64,000 bases of DNA from the NCBI GenBank assembly GCA_963575745.1, contig CAUYUJ010016283.1:255734-319733 (forward strand), given 5' to 3'. The notes beneath the pieces are model-generated. The model was not told the DNA's origin. It saw only the letters and a program-made list of their open reading frames with translations, and made no database searches. The stretch's first letter is position 1. Every line of letters begins with the position of its first letter. A program made the position numbers and the translations under genes. Origin of the DNA: Prorocentrum cordatum. Its lineage: Eukaryota; Sar; Dinophyceae; Prorocentrales; Prorocentraceae. Positions 49,691 to 60,330 of the stretch are shown piece after piece.

Positions 49691-50076
49691 CCTACCTCAC
49701 CCCCCACCCATATCCCGTCCCTCTCCCACTCTCTCCGACTCGTCTGCCACTCCCCCTGGCACAGTCTAACTGGCACAGTCTAACATGCGTTTGGGATCCG
49801 TGGATCTGCCGCGCGAGTGTCAGACCCACGGATCGGGAAGGTACCCCCATAAGCATGAGGCCATCGCCGCCTGACTTGGCGACGGAACCCGATGAATTTT
49901 CACGCGAGTGGGACACGTCGCTAAACCACGCGCCTTAATCCATGTTTCCATTTCCTCGATGCCTCCTGCGCTAACCCTGCCCCCCTCTCTGCGACACGTC
50001 TCCCCCTCTCTCCCCCCTCCCCGCACATTGCCCTCGTCAGTGGGAAAACAGAACAACTAGATGAACCGAACTGTTG
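49691..50076. other. Unique sequence, nothing recognised
   Basis: Contains a duplicated CTGGCACAGTCTAAC at 49769-49785 and no gene. Confidence 0.35.
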
Positions 50077-50217
50077 GGAGCTCCGCGCGGACTGTTCGGA
50101 TCGGCGCTGGACGACTCTAGCTCACGACGCGCCAAGGTCGGAGGCGGAGTGCGCCGGGGAGGCCGCCCATCGGGAAGGTTGACCCAGCGCGGACCCAGGA
50201 AATCTGCGCGAACCTCC
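50077..50217. mobile_element. TIR (MITE-like) element, copy 4
   Basis: 141 bases. Left end GGAGCTCCGCGCGGACTGTT then TCGGCGCTGGAC; right end GACCCAGCGCGGACCC then TCTGCGCGAACCTCC, an imperfect inverse. Non-coding interior. Confidence 0.65.
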
Positions 50218-50550
50218 GACAATGTATGCTCGCGCCCCTGTCTCCTCTTCGACTCTTCTCCTCCGACTCTGCGCCCGCCCCCCTCCCAAGGAGAGTCATG
50301 CAGCGGGGGCGGCGGCCCCGAGGTAGCAACCACACGGCACCATGCCGCCACTCCCCGGACATCTCACGGTGCGCCTCGTGACCAGGATTTCGAGGCGAGT
50401 CCAGCCGCAGAGGCCGACGAGGGGCGGGCAGCGGTGTCGGTATCTCTTCCTCTCTTGTTCAAAGGGGGTATGACGATCCCGCTCTTCAGCTTTTTGGGAT
50501 TCTTGATTGGAACAGCAACATTGCAACCCAACTCGTGTATGCACGATGGG
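50218..50550. other. Unique sequence, nothing recognised
   Basis: Short overlapping open frames; no motif. Confidence 0.3.
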
Positions 50551-50554
50551 GTGC

Positions 50555-51065
50555 GTCCCTCCGAGATAGGGGTGCGTTCGACTAGCCCCCAGATGGTGTA
50601 TCCTCGTCTGCTGTCTTGTTGATCGGCCTCTATTCTCGGAGGGGACCTCGGGGACTGGGAGGAAAGGCATCGCATGCGAGCAGGTCTCCTCCTCCTCTGA
50701 CTCCCCCCCAGGGAAGGCGCTGCGGAGCGGCGGAGGCCTCGAAGTAGCCGCCCCACTGCAGGCCGCACTGCGCCACGCGCCCGGAGAGGATGCCTCTGCT
50801 CCCCCCACGCGGCTCTCTCGGCAGGAACGTCCCGCCAGGGGGGTTTTGCGACCCCGATCCCCGACTTCGTGGAGCCATCCAGTGAGCCAAAAAATGTGGC
50901 CAAAACGGGGGTATACGACTAGGGAGGGTCCATCCTCGATAGGGGTGCGTCCAGAGAGCCCCCCCCCAGGAGGTATATGCCACATATATCCTCTTCTGGA
51001 CTGAGCAGCCAGTTCTGGGAGGGAACTCGAGGATTGGGAGTGAGAAGTCGCCTGCGACATGTGCC
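50555..51065 (+). repeat. Diverged direct repeat pair (about 140 bases, 360 apart)
   Basis: 50560-50690 and 50915-51065 share TCCTCGAGATAGGGGTGCGT-type starts, AGCCCCCAGRNGGTATATCC, TGGGAGGGAACTCGAGGA-type and GGGAGGNAAG-NGCATGCGA blocks. The segment between them is unique. Confidence 0.6.
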
Positions 51066-51365
51066 TGCACGCACACAAATGGGTGGAGAACGACGACGTC
51101 GTCGTCTTTGAGGGTTTGGGGCGTTTCTGGAGGATATGGTCGCCAAGGCTGGACGCAGTCGGGAAATTGGCCAGGATAAACCCCGCGGGGCGGGCGGCTT
51201 TTTACGAAGGCGGCGGACTTCTCAGAAGGCATGGGCCTCCTCAGAAGCTCAAAACAAAAAGTCTGAGAAGGCCCACCTCGCGCCACTATCTTACGCGCGC
51301 CGTCAAGTCATGGTTTCCAGGAGCTGACCTGGCATGTCCCCTTGCTTGGCCCGAAGCACCACCAG
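51066..51365. other. Unique sequence, nothing recognised
   Basis: No feature supported. Confidence 0.3.
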
Positions 51366-51369
51366 GGCT

Positions 51370-51490
51370 CGTGCCAAGCGCCATGCAAACGTCGGGCCGC
51401 ATCAGTTCGTCGGGATACTGGGATCAAATCGGATCGAGCTGGGCGGAATCGATACCCGAATCGGATCCATCGAATCGAAAAGTGAACCCT
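51370..51490 (+). repeat. Family F, partial copy
   Basis: GCAAACGTCGGGCCGCATCA, GTCGGGATACTGGGATCAAA and TCGGATCGAGCTGGGCGGAA. Confidence 0.5.
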
Positions 51491-52055
51491 GGATGGAGGT
51501 GGCAGAGCCCGTGGCCGCGGGGCCCATTGGTGGCGCCGCTGTTTGCTGCGCAGATATGCATAGCTTAACCATAAGATGCGACTGCGGTGGGATAGTGATT
51601 CATATTGAACACGAAACGTGGACATGTGCGAGGGAGGGCTTCCCTCCTATCCGCGTGTGCGGAACTAATGGCGGGATGATCGCGCGTGGGATGTGGCTTG
51701 GCCTGCGTGCTGCATAGCTCGCCAATGAAGCATTTAGGGGCTGGGGTGGTCGCCACACCTCCGTCGAAGCCGCCTCGGCACCTCCTCGGTGGACGCCCTG
51801 CTACTCCTACTCGTCATCGCATGCACTCGCCGACCTGGCCCGGGACTCTTTCTGGTGTCAGTGGAGCCCGAACGTGATCGGCACGCCTCCGCGGTCGACG
51901 CTGTTACAGTCTGGGACTGCACGCGTGCCTCCCCTGCAAGGCCTGCCCGTCCTGCCCCCCGCCTCTCCCGCACAGGCCCCTGTGATACGGCAGGTTCGTG
52001 CCATGGCGACGTCGGCGTTGCTTTCCAACACCGTTTGGTTTTTTTTGAACCTCGA
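51491..52055. other. Unique sequence, no gene assigned
   Basis: The plus-strand frame at 51789 starts with a Leu-rich stretch (MDALLLLLVIA) that mimics a signal peptide, but it runs into family G, so coding is doubtful. Confidence 0.35.
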
Positions 52056-52059
52056 GCGA

Positions 52060-52185
52060 CCGATGCACTTCCTGACAGCGAAACTCGTTCGATGCTGGCC
52101 GATTCCAGGCGACTCGCGGCATCCAACCTTGAACGTCCGCGCCGAGGTCGCCGCAACGTCGACGCGACACGAACCTGACGTACCT
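52060..52185 (+). repeat. Family G, copy 3
   Basis: ACTCGTTCGATGCTGGCCGA, CATCCAACCTTGAACGTCCG, GCCGAGGTCGCCGCAACGTC and GACGCGACACGAACC. Confidence 0.65.
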
Positions 52186-53005
52186 CTACCCTGCGGCCCC
52201 CCCCGTGATGACTCGTGGCTCCCGCCTTTCCGTCGAATCGGCTCCCGAGCCTGAACGCAAAGAACAGGGAGCCGACCAGGGCATCAGGACGACCAGGGCG
52301 CCCGCACCACTATGTTTGAAGTTCTCGTCGAGCTCTAGCTGCTGCAATGGGCATCGACCCTCCAAAGGGGCGAAAAAGGCAACGAAATGAGTGAGGGAAT
52401 AGAGTGCTTACAGCCCACCGCTTCACCATCCCACCCCCTATCCCTGCCATCTCATCCTTCTCTCGCCCTCTTGCCCAGCGGGGGGTCGTCGGGACACTCG
52501 CGGGCCGAAGTAACCACCTCACTTGTCCTAGCCAGGCCGATCCTGGGCCCAGAATCGATGCATGTGCCTCCTTGACATAGCTGGACGGGCGCCTGCAACG
52601 TTCCGGAGTACAGGATGGGCCTGGCCAGCATCGGTGATATGGTCAGTTGACGTCCCTTGATTTTCTGGACCCCCCGCCCGGCGCCCCCTCCTGAAGCGGG
52701 CTCGTTCATGGAGGCCGTCAGCACGGTGTCCAAGTCCTCGGGCAAAACAAAAAATGGGCATGGCTCAGAGGGACATGAAACTGCATAAGCCTTCGCTGAT
52801 GCTGATGCTGTTACATCGCGAACAGACGGTGCCAGACAGAAGGTCAGGCACCCCCCGAATCACGCCAAGATCAACATGCAATAGGCGAGTCAAAGAGCAA
52901 AACCTTGGCCTGTGCAGACGAAACAGACCCCATCGAGCCCCAGGGGGTAACAAAGGGAAGCGACGTGCACTGAGCTCCGTAACGGCGCGAGCGTGCAACC
53001 GTAAA
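52186..53005. other. Unique sequence, nothing recognised
   Basis: Open frames under 150 codons without domains. Confidence 0.35.
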
Positions 53006-53009
53006 CTTA

Positions 53010-53140
53010 GGAGATCCGCATGGATTTCTTGGGTCGGCGCTGAACACCCCTCCCTTGCGCGCAGAGCGCAACAAAGGCGGCGCGGGAGGCACCGAGAGGG
53101 CGCGTCCAGCGCTCATTCAAGAAATACACTCGGATGTTCG
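53010..53140. mobile_element. TIR (MITE-like) element, copy 5
   Basis: 131 bases. Left GGAGATCCGCATGGATTTCT, then GGGTCGGCGCTGAAC. Right GTCCAGCGCTCATTCAAGAA then ATACACTCGGATGTTCG, giving about 35-base inverted ends. GC-rich, non-coding centre. Confidence 0.75.
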
Positions 53141-53435
53141 ATAATATCCACTCGGCCCTTCAAATGTTCATATTCATATAATTGTGTCTGATTCGATTCC
53201 CTGCAGTTCAGATTTCTGAAACACTGGTTGCGCTCTTAATTCGAAGAATGCCTGCGGCCAATTGAACGGTCGGGGGGGGTCCGATATCCCAAGCGTTGAT
53301 TAGACCCGCATGGTTCGCAAAAGGTTCCAGACGGTAGGCCTGGCCAAGATGAGTGCCACCGCACAGCTGGTACGGCAAATCCGTAGCGTGGCGACATCCG
53401 CCTTGGTTCCTGAGACAACGCGGATCATTCGGCAT
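53141..53435. other. Spacer, nothing recognised
   Basis: No supported feature. Confidence 0.3.
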
Positions 53436-53439
53436 TCAA

Positions 53440-53575
53440 CCTAGAAAGATCGCGGCTTTCCGACACTGCGGATCGTTCGATATCGGCCAATTCCGGGCCA
53501 CTTGCGGCGTTCAACCTCGAGCCTCCCCTCCGCTGTCGCCGCCGTGTCGACACGGCACGATAATGCTGTACGGGG
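53440..53575 (+). repeat. Family G, copy 4
   Basis: GCGGCTTTCCGACACTGCGG, ATCGTTCGATATCGGCCAAT, TTGCGGCGTTCAACCTCGAG and GTGTCGACACGGCACGATA. This is perhaps the least eroded front part. Confidence 0.65.
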
Positions 53576-53576
53576 T

Positions 53577-54365
53577 CCAAAGGGAATCTAGCCGTTGCGA
53601 TTCGAAAACGCCCAGGGTTCAAACGACACAACAAACAGTAAGGAACTCGCGAACGACCCGATCATATGCAGCTGCGAGCGTCGCGAGACAGGGGAAAAGA
53701 AGGATGGGGGCGAGAGGGCGACATGGGGGGGACGCATGTGATTCCTGACACTGCGGCCTTAAGTGGGGCTCCCTGTGGTGCCACGAAACGCGTGAGGGAT
53801 GATGACGATGAGGACATCGGAGGGCAGAAGCGGGAGGAGGGAGGAGGGGGACAAGGAGAAGAGAACGCGGGGCGCTGCGTATTCAATACGAGGACCCAGC
53901 ACCACCAGGTGGTCGGGAACTACAGAAGACCTCGGCCCTCACAGCTCGATCCTCGAAATTCGATCCTCAAAACTCGATCCTCAAAGTTCGAACCTGCCGC
54001 AGGTCCCGAGCAAATAAAGAGGCCCTGCGAACGTTTGCCAACCCTACCCCTGTGCGTCCAAACAACGCTGGGGTATCGAACACACCCGCTGGAAATCACC
54101 TCCTGCAGACATCAATGTCGTAAACTTGACCTGCTGGGGTAGGGTTCACGTTTGGCTCAACTAAGTTGGCTCACAACTCAAGCTTTGGCCACAAACTATC
54201 CCATTCAATAACATTGCACTCTACCCTTTACTCCAAATGTTGGATTCCGTTGTTATGCTTCTCTTCTGACCCTTCCGCGCATCACCCCAGTTTTGACAGA
54301 GTGGGCCACACATTTGGACCTCTCCAATTTTGTGAACTCCAATAAAAGGGGCGCTCAGGCAAGCC
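53577..54365. other. Unique sequence with a 14-15-bp tandem motif
   Basis: At 53943-53992, CTCGATCCTCGAAATTCGAT and CTCAAAACTCGATCCTCAAA show four repeats of a TCGATCCTCAAAA motif. The rest is unremarkable. Confidence 0.45.
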
Positions 54366-54371
54366 CACACC

Positions 54372-54686
54372 ATGACCACCCCGCCGAGAGCAGGGCACCA
54401 ACGCCGAGTGGAACCTCGCCTCCGAAGTCCAATCAAAAAGATTGGTAACACACCACCCAACGCAGCTGTTGCTGAAGGTCCATCCGGAACAGCAACACTT
54501 CGTGAAGACGATGCCAGGGTCAACACCGCAGCGTCTGCAGCCTCATCAAACTCCCCTGTCACGCTGGAGGCCATCGAGAAACTTCTCAAGCCCATTCAAA
54601 CAAATTTCGCACTTATCAAAAAACATGACAATTCTCAAAGCGACCTTCAACTTGCAATGGCACCGTTAAAAACAGCCGTGGACTAG
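54372..54686 (+). pseudogene. Possible ORF1 remnant of the second retrotransposon
   Basis: Open frame of 104 codons: a basic N-terminus (RRVEPRLRSPIKKIG), then a Lys/Leu-rich segment (VTLEAIEKLLKPIQTNFAL) that could be helical. It stands where ORF1 would be, 0.8 kb before the endonuclease start. More protein-like pieces follow at about 55040-55140 (GIRFGWQGMDAATPQSVIKQ). The assignment to ORF1 rests on position only. Confidence 0.3.
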
Positions 54687-55342
54687 TCGGGGGACTCAGT
54701 GGACAACGAGGTGCTACCAAAGTATGGGCATGCCAAGATCAGTAGGCTTCCGAAAGAGCTGCCCGCTGCTTCGTATTTGGACTAAAATACTTACTCCAAG
54801 ACGACATGCAGAGAGAAAACATCATTAAAATATCTGACGATGCACCCTACCAATTTCGAAGGACAATTGTCGCTTACTGTACATGTGAGCCCTGGTGGTG
54901 TCCATCGGGACAGGGCGAAGACATGGAGGAGCTGGCATGAATTGCAAAACCACGCAAACTTATAACAATTGCAGTGCGATTCCCTGGTTGGTGGCTCCCG
55001 GGCAGGAATGAAAGGCGAGGCGAAAGGGAAATTGAAAGGGACGAACCACAAGCAGGACATACATGCGGCATCCGGTTTGGTTGGCAAGGGATGGATGCCG
55101 CAACACCGCAATCCGTAATAAAACAAGCGCTTGGCTATGTTTCGATATCCCGTTCTTTGAGATCTTGTTATGCGAAGGCACCAACTCTCCACGCGACAGC
55201 CTGGACATGGGCAAACCTATCCTGACCGTGAATAGTGTAAATGACGGCGCCATCCTACTTAGACATGCATACCCAACTAGGCTGGGAAAAGATACCACCC
55301 AATCTTATATGAACGCACCCCAACGGGTACCTGACCATCTTC

Positions 55343-55660
55343 ATGCGCATAGTTCAAAGAAACTGGGCAAACAGAGCTGGGCAAAGCTACCAACACCGGG
55401 CGAGTTGTCAAGCGCACAAGCAAGACCGAGTGCAGAATCCACCCTCCATGATCTCATCTGTCACACCCTACTCAACAACGTTCCTCAAGTACGTTACTTG
55501 GAATGCCCGAGGCCTCACATTGGTAAAAAGCATCGAGTTTACTAAACACCTGCAACACTACAAGCATTGCTGTGCTGCGTATCCAAGAAATAGTGGTTCC
55601 CAAAACCGACGTTCACCAGCAGGATGAATACACATTCATTCTCTCTGGTAACATGCTTCC
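55343..55660 (+). pseudogene. Endonuclease N-terminus (second retrotransposon)
   Basis: LKYVTWNARGLTLVKSIEFT marks the start of an endonuclease/exonuclease/phosphatase domain (Asn in the TWNARG motif). About 80 bases later the second motif appears in another frame: LRIQEIVVPKTDVHQQDEYT, with the catalytic Glu of the QE pair, then FILSGN. A frameshift near 55572 therefore separates them. Coding ends at about 55655, where an A/G-rich segment begins. Confidence 0.8.
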
Positions 55661-56862
55661 CCTGCGCATTTTTGAGAGGAGGAAGAGGAAGAGGAAAACT
55701 GATGGGACGAAGCGGACAGAACCGACGAACACGCATACCGTCAACAAGGGTGCCAGAGCGGACGACAACTCCAAAGTCCGGCCATGCTCTTGGAGCCCTA
55801 CCCCAAGCGAACAAGGGTCGCCACAGTGGGAGGGGGGGACAGAGGGATGAAGAGGAAGAGAAGAGGGGAGGAAAGAGGAGGAGAAATACAAAACAACTGT
55901 CGCAGCTGTCAGGCCAACCTGCCATAGGTGAGTCTTTTCGCGCACCCACCAAACTGACAGACGTGAAGACTCCGTGCCTTACCACCTAGACTTATAAGCC
56001 CGATCAAACGCGAGGAGGAGCAGGAGGAGGACGAGAGGGGCGGAGCAAGAGGGAAGGGGAGAAGCAGAGGAAAAACTAGACGCCTCAACCCGGAAGTATT
56101 GGAGTAAAAGAGAAGTTGTATCCGATAAAAGTGTTGCAGGGCTCCCTGAGGAGAAAGCGGAAAGCCAGAGTGGCGAGCAGACCGCTCCAACCTGCGCTCC
56201 AGGATCGCGCCCAAGCGCCGAACAAGGACTTCCAGACCCGAGGTGACGGCGAAACACCCACAGAGCCAACGCCTCGATGCCGCCGCCAGCCGATCAGAAG
56301 AGCAACAACGCAGAACTTCACCAAACATATAAAAATACAACGTGCACCGTGCGAAAAAAAACCTGGCGTGAAATGGGGGGGAAACAAGACGGCGGGGGAG
56401 GGAGAGGCGAGGGGACAGGAATTGCGCCTGCTGTCTCGCAGTCGTATCGCTGGCACCTGGCAGTCGTCGAACGAATGCAGCCCTCAAGGCGAAACGCTTG
56501 CACCAGACAGAGAAGGTCCAGCGCCAGCAACATCTGCCACTGTCCGCCATCCGCGTGGCGCGTGGCTAGCGTCGCTAGGCTTGCCTCGGTCCAGGGACCA
56601 AGCGAAGGAGGCGGGGAGGGGAGAGGAAGCACAGCACGCACAGACGACGACGAGGAGGAGGACGAGGAGGAGAAGGAGGGGCAGAGGGGGAGGGAGCGAG
56701 AACGCAAAAGCGCGGACGCGGTAGCACTCCGTGCCGGGCGGCCTGGACATGGGAGGAAGGGAAGGGAAGGGCGGAGAGAGGCGGGCGACGACGACGGCGG
56801 GACCGACGGCAGCAGCCGGGAGACAGGAAGGATGGCGGGTCTCTGGTGACAATACAGACGAT
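55660..56862. other. A/G-rich segment interrupting the endonuclease
   Basis: Purine-rich patches at 55670-55700, 55845-55890, 56005-56090, 56380-56425 and 56635-56790, separated by ordinary sequence. No gene. It replaces the middle of the endonuclease domain, so it is either an insertion or a region too decayed to read. Confidence 0.5.
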
Positions 56863-56867
56863 CGCAC

Positions 56868-57386
56868 ATGGGCAGGGATCGGGATCGTAGTCGCACCGTA
56901 CGTTCGCAGACAGATTACATCGTACGAACAAGTGTCAGAACGGTTGTGCATACTCAAGCTACGATTGCATGCAATGTTCATACTACTCAAACTACAACGT
57001 ATACGCACACCGTAGTCTTAAAACTTTGCCTGCCCGTGCAGGATTCAATAACTTGTGAAATACAGAGCATGCCGCGCGAATCTTGGGACAATTATTCAGG
57101 AAGAATTCAAAGCGCGCACTGGCGAGGCGCATCCCGGAGAAGACGTTGGAGAGCATGGCTGAGTGAGGGAAGCACTGCACGGAGTGGAATCACCAAATCG
57201 AAAACTACTACTAGATTCTGCCTGGGCGCAGGACTTGCGATTCCAAACACCTTCGTGAATCATAGTCTAAACATGAGAAATACTTTCCGGGAAACTTGGG
57301 TGCTACCACTCGCTGCCATCACACCAGCAACTCATAAAATCTTAGACGTCGCTTTTATGCGAACCTGGATGGTCGGGATAATTTGA
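56868..57386 (+). pseudogene. Endonuclease C-terminus (second retrotransposon)
   Basis: Open frame of 172 codons. Its last 70 residues are clear: LGAGLAIPNTFVNHSLNMRN, FRETWVLPL and THKILDVAFMR correspond to the end of the endonuclease, where a LAIPNTF-type strand precedes the W-x-P and the final strand with the HxLD motif. The front part is less certain. Confidence 0.65.
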
Positions 57387-57399
57387 AGAGCTCTGCAGC

Positions 57400-57846
57400 C
57401 ACCGACGAGCAACGCTAGCTACAGAACACTACCTGGAATCATGGCCGATGGGAATTGTGATTTCGCCTGTCCTCACCAAACAGATGTCCGGTTACGGCAA
57501 GACGGCACTCAAGCATGCATTCACTAACATGTTCAATGCCAGCGGGGGTGAAGCCGACACTGCACAACAAACTTGGGAGAATAGATAAAATGCGATCGCT
57601 GAGGCAGAACATGCTCTGCCCCGCAGAGGCTGGCAAACACTACAGCCATGGGTCTCTCCAAGGACTTTGAATGTTGGATTGGAGCTTGGCACGATCTTCT
57701 CAAAATGCGGTTGCAGAAAGGTCGCTACTCGAACAAGCAAGATTAATCAGCTTGTATAGAAAGGCAAATCGTCGATGGATGCTGGGCCTCACTTAAGCGC
57801 GTCTGCCAGCCGAAGCCTCGCAGGCAGGAAAGCATCATAAATTTGG
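57400..57846 (+). pseudogene. Endonuclease-RT linker (second retrotransposon)
   Basis: Protein-like pieces in changing frames: MGIVISPVLTKQMSGYGKTA, LKHAFTNMFNASGGEADTAQ and PWVSPRTL. No catalytic motif is expected here. Confidence 0.5.
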
Positions 57847-58278
57847 ATGGCGAACTTGTTGACAGAGTACTTCGAGAAAATACAATGGAAAATGCGACCT
57901 GCGACGCTCATTGCGCGTGAGTCATTGAAACCACCATCGCTTATTTCAGACAACGATTTCTCAACGCAAAAGGTGCGAACGGCGACGTCGAAATGGAAGA
58001 AAGGGAAAGCACCTGGACCGGACAGCATTTCTCCAGAGTACTGGAAAACCCTCGGAGATGACACCAGAGAGCTGGAGACGATTACGAAGCTGAGAAATCA
58101 ATACTGGCACGAGAAAAGTACAAGAAGATTGGCGACACGCAATGATGGCGACCATATACAAGACAGGCCCCGTGGACCAGTGCGACAGTTATCGCCTAAT
58201 CAGCCTTTGCGCGTGATGTGTAGATTGTTCGCAAACGTGTTACTGACGAGGCTCCAGCATGGGCCGAAAATAGACTAA
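57847..58278 (+). pseudogene. Reverse transcriptase N-terminal part (second retrotransposon)
   Basis: TSKWKKGKAPGPDSISPEYW is the typical fingers motif (KAPGPDGI). Motif 2 (TIYKTGPVDQCDSYRLISLC) follows in another frame near 58150-58215, and the open frame then ends at TAG 58276. At least one frameshift lies in between. Confidence 0.85.
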
Positions 58279-58379
58279 AATGGACACAAGACGGGTGCAG
58301 GCGGATTAGCGGGACGACCGACGCTGGTCATGCGGCGCGCAGGCATATTGAACTTGCGCGGGCTACACGCGAGGGCAGC

Positions 58380-58795
58380 GGTGCACTGTTGGCTGTAGAT
58401 TGGAAAAAGCATTCGACTTGATCAACGTGGACGCCCTCCCCGATACACTCATGACTTTCGGTGTACCGGCGCACTTGCCACAGCTGGTTGGCAACGTACA
58501 TGGCATTGACCATTTAAGCGTCGCAGAGAGGAAACGGAGGTCAGAAAACAGGGGGCAGAAGACGGAGATTTTGCAAGGGTGCCCATTGTCGCAGTTTTTG
58601 TTCGTAATGGTCATGTCGGTATTGGTCAAAGATGTGGAGAAGAAGCTGAACACCAATATTTGCCGTTCAATGACCTTAGGGAAATCTCACTTCTTATATA
58701 TGCTGACGATACCGTGCTGGCCGGACGCAACCAACACCATGTGGAACAACTCCTGAACGAAACTTCCCGGGCAGGCGCAAACATGGAATGAAGCT
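58380..58795 (+). pseudogene. Reverse transcriptase palm (second retrotransposon)
   Basis: Motif A is split: GTAGATTGG gives VDW in one frame and EKAFDLINVDALPDTLMTFG in the next. Motif B is LQGCPLSQFLFVMVMSVL. Motif C, LLIYADDTVLAGRNQHHVEQ (YADD at 58699-58710), is again in a different frame from motif B. So the catalytic Asp pair is intact but the domain is broken at least twice. Confidence 0.9.
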
Positions 58796-59425
58796 GCATT
58801 GGCGACCCTGCTGGCAAAAATCGTGCCTACGTCGCGAATGAAGCATTTTGGGGCCACTCTTCATGACAGCGGGGACATCAAACCAGAGCTGAGCTAGAGA
58901 TTGGGCGCAGCATGGGGGGAGATTTAAAGATATGCGGATACGTGGAACCACACTGCGGTGGACAAAAAACACAGCATGAAAGTGCTCGCTGCTCTCATCG
59001 CGAGCAATTTGATTCAAGTCCGGCGTGGCTGAACAGAGCAGAAAGGGTGAAGATAGATGGGCTCCACGCCCATTGCTTGAAGCTTCTTTTGTGCATTGAG
59101 CACCTTACATATCTAGATTGTCAAACAAGTGTCCTTTCAAGAGTCTGGTCAGAAGTCATACTCGTCGCAGCTGCTACGACAGCAATTGGTTTTGCTTCGG
59201 AATAGATGCCGGTCACATGACACAGATGCTCTGTGACAACATACTTTTTAGCCAAGCAGCCGACCGACTCATGCCAATGATGATTTGGGAGACCCAGAAA
59301 TAAATGGACAAAGCTTCCATGCTGACCACCGCTTGTACAAAGCCGCGCAGGACCAGGCAAAGTGGCGAATATCCTGTACTGAGCTCGCTTCTGGCAATAG
59401 TGAGGACGATTTGCTCTAAAACTGC
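58796..59425 (+). pseudogene. Thumb and C-terminal region (second retrotransposon)
   Basis: Fragments GDLKICGYVEPHCGG, FDSSPAWLNRAERVKIDGLH and AHCLKLLLCIEHLTYL, then YISR/CPFKSLVRSHTRRSC, ILFSQAADRLMPMMIWETQK and LYKAAQDQAKWRISCTEL in changing frames. The PAWLNRAERxKIDGxHAHCL and final DQAKWR stretches look like the conserved 3-prime part of such elements. Confidence 0.75.
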
Positions 59426-59467
59426 CTTCTTCCCCCCACCCTCGGCCCCTCTTCCGTCTCCTCTCGT

Positions 59468-59556
59468 TCCTCTGCTTCATAGTCGTGGGGCACTCAGTTT
59501 CTGCTTCACAGTCATGCTGCGCTTTATTTTTCTGCGTCACAGTCGTCATGCGCCCC
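59468..59556 (+). repeat. About 30-bp tandem repeat x3
   Basis: TCTGCTTCATAGTCGTGGGG, TCTGCTTCACAGTCATGCTG and TCTGCGTCACAGTCGTCATG. Confidence 0.75.
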
Positions 59557-60180
59557 TCTTCCCCTTCATTGGCATGCGCACTGATCCCGCCCACGCGCCA
59601 AACGGCGTGCGGCCTCTCGACTCGACTCCGCCCAGAAATGGCACTGCAACATTCCACGGGCGCGAAAGAAAGCAAACCACACTTTTTCGTGCCGGCGACC
59701 GCACGCCCGCGCTCACACAGATCTCCGGAAGGCCCAGAAGTGGAACCCGTCGCGCGGGGTGTAGTCCTCCCCTGCCCTGGCCTCCTCCAGTCATCATCGG
59801 TGGACCTATCCCCACCTCCTCGCGTCATTGAAAATCACGACGGCGGGCTCTGGGCCAGCTGCGGAGTCCAGGGGCCCTCGCGAGGCCCCGGGACTGTCAA
59901 TAACAATTCGGGACCAGAAGCCGATCCCAGGAGAAAAGTCCAGACCTCTGGGGGTCCACGTCGAAGCTCTGGGTATTCCCATCCCGACTGAGGAAGCATT
60001 GGCCCCGCTGTCCGACCTGACCCCCTAGATGAGGATAGATGCCGTGTTTCGTGGCACGCATCCTCACCTTGAGGGGTTAGGCTGGCGGCACCAAGAATCC
60101 TTGGTAGGGTGGAACAGGCCTGACGGAGTCGATCCGGTGCAGACACCCTTTGAACGAGCCAAATAACATTGGATCGAGAA
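59557..60180. other. Unique sequence, nothing recognised
   Basis: Only overlapping short open frames. Confidence 0.35.
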
Positions 60181-60184
60181 ATCA

Positions 60185-60330
60185 GATCGGCTCGGCGTGT
60201 GCGTCGGAACAGGCTGCATCGGCGCGGAGTCGAGATCGAATCGGACGGCTGCGCAAGGTGGCACAACCGCCATGTAAACATCGTGCCGCATTGGATCTTC
60301 AGAATATCGGAGTCAAATTGGATAGACTCA
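60185..60330 (+). repeat. Family F, copy 3
   Basis: GGCGCGGAGTCGAGATCGAA, TCGGACGGCTGCGC, ACATCGTGCCGCATTGGATC and AATATCGGAGTCAAATTGGA. Confidence 0.55.

Larger units (their letters stand above)
54372..59425 (+). mobile_element. Second non-LTR retrotransposon, dead, with internal interruption
   Basis: Fragments of endonuclease, linker, reverse transcriptase and C-terminal region lie in the expected order on the plus strand. They are split by frameshifts, stops and an approximately 1.2-kb A/G-rich interruption (about 55660-56860). The RT motif C is canonical YADD, and the motifs differ from the element at 13.8-20.7 kb, so this is another lineage. The endonuclease N-terminus has YVTWNARGL and the C-terminus ends with LYKAAQDQAKWR. 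The 5-prime border is uncertain. Confidence 0.85.

Noticed and set aside
51789-52178. Secreted protein with N-terminal MDALLLLLVIA
   Set aside because: The frame continues into the dispersed family G, which is found in other frames elsewhere, so the apparent signal peptide is probably accidental.
55885-56000. tRNA-like sequence on the minus strand (TCTAGGTGGTAAGGCACGGA)
   Set aside because: Resembles an A box, but no B box or cloverleaf could be found downstream.
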